Of a stretch of 5,162 nt of DNA, positions 3,604 to 5,162 are shown in pieces. The first letter of the stretch is position 1. Every line of letters begins with the position of its first letter. The notes under the pieces were generated by a model, which was not told the origin of the DNA, did no database searches, and worked only from the letters and a program-made list of their open reading frames with translations. The translations under genes were made by a program, and so were the position numbers. The stretch comes from Oscillospiraceae bacterium (GTDB lineage Bacteria; Bacillota; Clostridia; Oscillospirales; Ruminococcaceae), in NCBI GenBank assembly GCA_900757485.1, contig CAAEOA010000290.1, forward strand, positions 1 to 5,162, in the 5' to 3' direction.

Positions 3604-5162
3604 TTAATCTTTTTTTGCCTGAGTTAATAATTTGTGATTTTTCCATTGCTTTGAAATGGACTTTTCCAGAGCACTGATAACCGGCACTGCCATAGAATAA
3701 AGTATAATTGTCCACAAGCATTGATGAGGCAGCGTAACCGTTTTTAATATCGGCTGTAAAACCGGCAGGTAGATGGCACTTAGAACGATGACCAGGGAAA
3801 TCAGAACGGCAAAAATTAATTTATAATTATTAAAATATGGGATCGAAAATATTGTTTTTTCTTCGCTCTTGCATTCGAACACATGAATCAGCTGTGTCAG
3901 TACTAAAGTGGCAAATGCAGAAGTTCTTGCAAATTCCAGGCTGCCGTACATTTTGAAAACAGTGGAAAAAACCGCTAAAGTAGTCAGACCGATCAGAATT
4001 CCGCGAAATACAATTTTAAACAGCAATCCATCCGCAAAAATACCGGCATTGGCGCTGCGCGGTTTTTTTTCCATTATTCCATCTTCTTTGGGTTCCAATC
4101 CCAGGGCGATGGCAGGCAATCCGTCTGTGACAAGGTTGATCAGGAGAATATGAATCGGAAGTAAAATGACAGGAAAGCCCATTAACATGCCTAAAAACAT
4201 GGTCAAAACTTCGCCGATATTGCAGGCAAGCAGATAACGGATAAATTTTCGGATGTTGCCGTAAATCGTTCTGCCTTCCTCAATTGCGGTAACTAATGTG
4301 GCAAAATTGCTGTCCAGCAAAATGACATCGGAAGCCTCTTTGGTTACGTCTGTGCCGTTGCCCATAGCAACACCGATATCTGCCTCTTTGACTGCGGGAG
4401 CATCATTTACTCCGTCTCCGGTCATTGCAACAACGTGCCCTAATCTTTTAAAAGCACGGACAATTTTTAGCTTATGGCTGGGATTGACGCGGGCAAATAC
4501 CGTAGTTTGTTCAATCATTCCGGTTAAATCATCATCAGACATCCGGTCTAATTCCTGCCCTGTCACGACGATATCTCCCTGATGAAATATGCCGAGCTGA
4601 GAAGCAATCGCAGTGGCAGTAAGTTTATGATCGCCGGTGATCATTACGGTTTTGATTCCGGCTTTTCGGCAGAGTGCAACGGATTGTTTGGCTTCGTTGC
4701 GCGGCGGGTCGATCATACCGACCATTCCCAGAAAAATCAACCCTTCTTCTTTCGGATCGTTTTCTGAATCGGAGATTTCCCGATAGGCGATTCCCAGTAC
4801 ACGTAAAGCATTGGATGCCATTTGATCGTTTTCACGATTCATTTCCTTTTTCATGTTATCGGTTAAAGCAGATACGCCGCTTTGTGTTGCAATATATATG
4901 CATTTTTGCATTAAAATATCATATCCGCCTTTGGTCAGCAGCAGTCGTTTTCCGCTTTTGTTTCTTACGACTACCGACATACATTTTCGTTTGCTGTCAA
5001 ATGGAATTTCATCTATTCTGGTATATTCGTGCTCTAGTGAATCGTTTGTGACACCGGCTTTTGCAGCCATAATCAGCAGAGCGGTTTCAGTCGGATCGCC
5101 GATGGCGTTCCAGCATCCTTTCGCTTGGTTGCTCGTTCTGTCCCGTCCGCCGAACGTCATGT
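3604..5162 (-). CDS. Calcium-type P-type ATPase, C-terminal part (runs off the window)
   Basis: Membrane cation pump of the P2 (SERCA/PMR1-like) group; 518 codons from the ATG at 5160-5158 are visible, and the frame is still open at the edge. The family is about 870-900 aa, so the actuator domain, helices 1-4 and the phosphorylated DKTGT motif should lie to the right; that ATG is very unlikely to be the true start. Visible in order: nucleotide-binding-domain GDPTETALL (21-29) and KGGYD (77-81, a variant of KGAxD/E), DPPR (151-154), ITGDH (174-178), P-domain hinge MTGDGVNDAP (246-255), then six predicted helices between about 307 and 497. Cation ligands of the calcium pumps are kept in helix 5 (Asn314, Glu317 in CNIGEVL) and helix 6 (Asn342, Thr345, Asp346 in NLVTDGLPA). 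The helix 8 position that is Glu908 in SERCA appears to be Gln423. Expected role: ATP-driven export of calcium, possibly manganese. It is convergent with the HD gene and shares its terminator. Confidence 0.93.
   Translation of the reverse strand, partial: MTFGGRDRTSNQAKGCWNAIGDPTETALLIMAAKAGVTNDSLEHEYTRIDEIPFDSKRKCMSVVVRNKSGKRLLLTKGGYDILMQKCIYIATQSGVSALTDNMKKEMNRENDQMASNALRVLGIAYREISDSENDPKEEGLIFLGMVGMIDPPRNEAKQSVALCRKAGIKTVMITGDHKLTATAIASQLGIFHQGDIVVTGQELDRMSDDDLTGMIEQTTVFARVNPSHKLKIVRAFKRLGHVVAMTGDGVNDAPAVKEADIGVAMGNGTDVTKEASDVILLDSNFATLVTAIEEGRTIYGNIRKFIRYLLACNIGEVLTMFLGMLMGFPVILLPIHILLINLVTDGLPAIALGLEPKEDGIMEKKPRSANAGIFADGLLFKIVFRGILIGLTTLAVFSTVFKMYGSLEFARTSAFATLVLTQLIHVFECKSEEKTIFSIPYFNNYKLIFAVLISLVIVLSAIYLPVLQPILKTVTLPHQCLWTIILYSMAVPVISALEKSISKQWKNHKLLTQAKKD

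Noticed and set aside
4298..5051. Plus-strand open frames of 61-125 codons over the P-type ATPase
   Set aside because: They lie opposite conserved P-domain and N-domain motifs of the minus-strand gene and show no domain of their own.
5158..5160. ATG at the right edge as the true start of the P-type ATPase
   Set aside because: The visible protein begins inside the nucleotide-binding domain, so the gene must extend beyond the window unless it is truncated.

Overview
The window looks like ordinary chromosomal DNA of a low-to-mid GC Gram-positive anaerobe, most likely a clostridial Bacillota. This is inferred from three things: an ABC permease beginning MYIIKNAWKSISRSKGRN, a small HD-domain protein with the HGFRH and LLHDYFLYDWH blocks, and AT-rich intergenic DNA with AGGAG-type ribosome binding sites. 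No phage, IS, CRISPR or RNA gene of a known class was recognised.

Layout: positions 1-175 are a leader with a Shine-Dalgarno-like motif and a micro-ORF but no confident gene. Positions 176-1795 (+) encode a MacB/FtsX-type ABC permease and 1859-2677 (+) encode its ATPase; together they form a two-gene exporter-like cassette of unknown substrate. Positions 2678-2991 are a 314-base non-coding region and the most unusual part of the window. It holds two copies of an extended -10 promoter core (TGTTATAATAAAAAG) 171 bases apart. Between them lie a 5-base tandem repeat, a segment that can fold in mutually exclusive ways, two GC-rich tri-loop hairpins and a perfect 10+10 dyad beside the second promoter. 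Positions 2992-3507 (+) encode an HD-superfamily phosphohydrolase-like protein with a very good ribosome binding site. A strong hairpin at 3547-3587 can terminate transcription in both directions. Positions 3604-5162 (-) hold the C-terminal part of a calcium-type (P2) P-type ATPase that runs off the right edge.

How the parts relate: the two ABC genes are expected to act as one membrane complex that uses ATP to drive conformational change in an extracytoplasmic domain. The HD gene appears to be its own transcription unit, read from one or both promoters in the intergenic region. The P-type ATPase is convergent with it and shares its terminator. Nothing in the sequence ties the HD protein or the cation pump to the ABC transporter. 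The protein-coding content is conventional; the candidates for something new are the structured leader upstream of the HD gene, the 18-base exact repeat within that gene's start region, and the unusual spacing of ribosome binding sites before both ABC genes.
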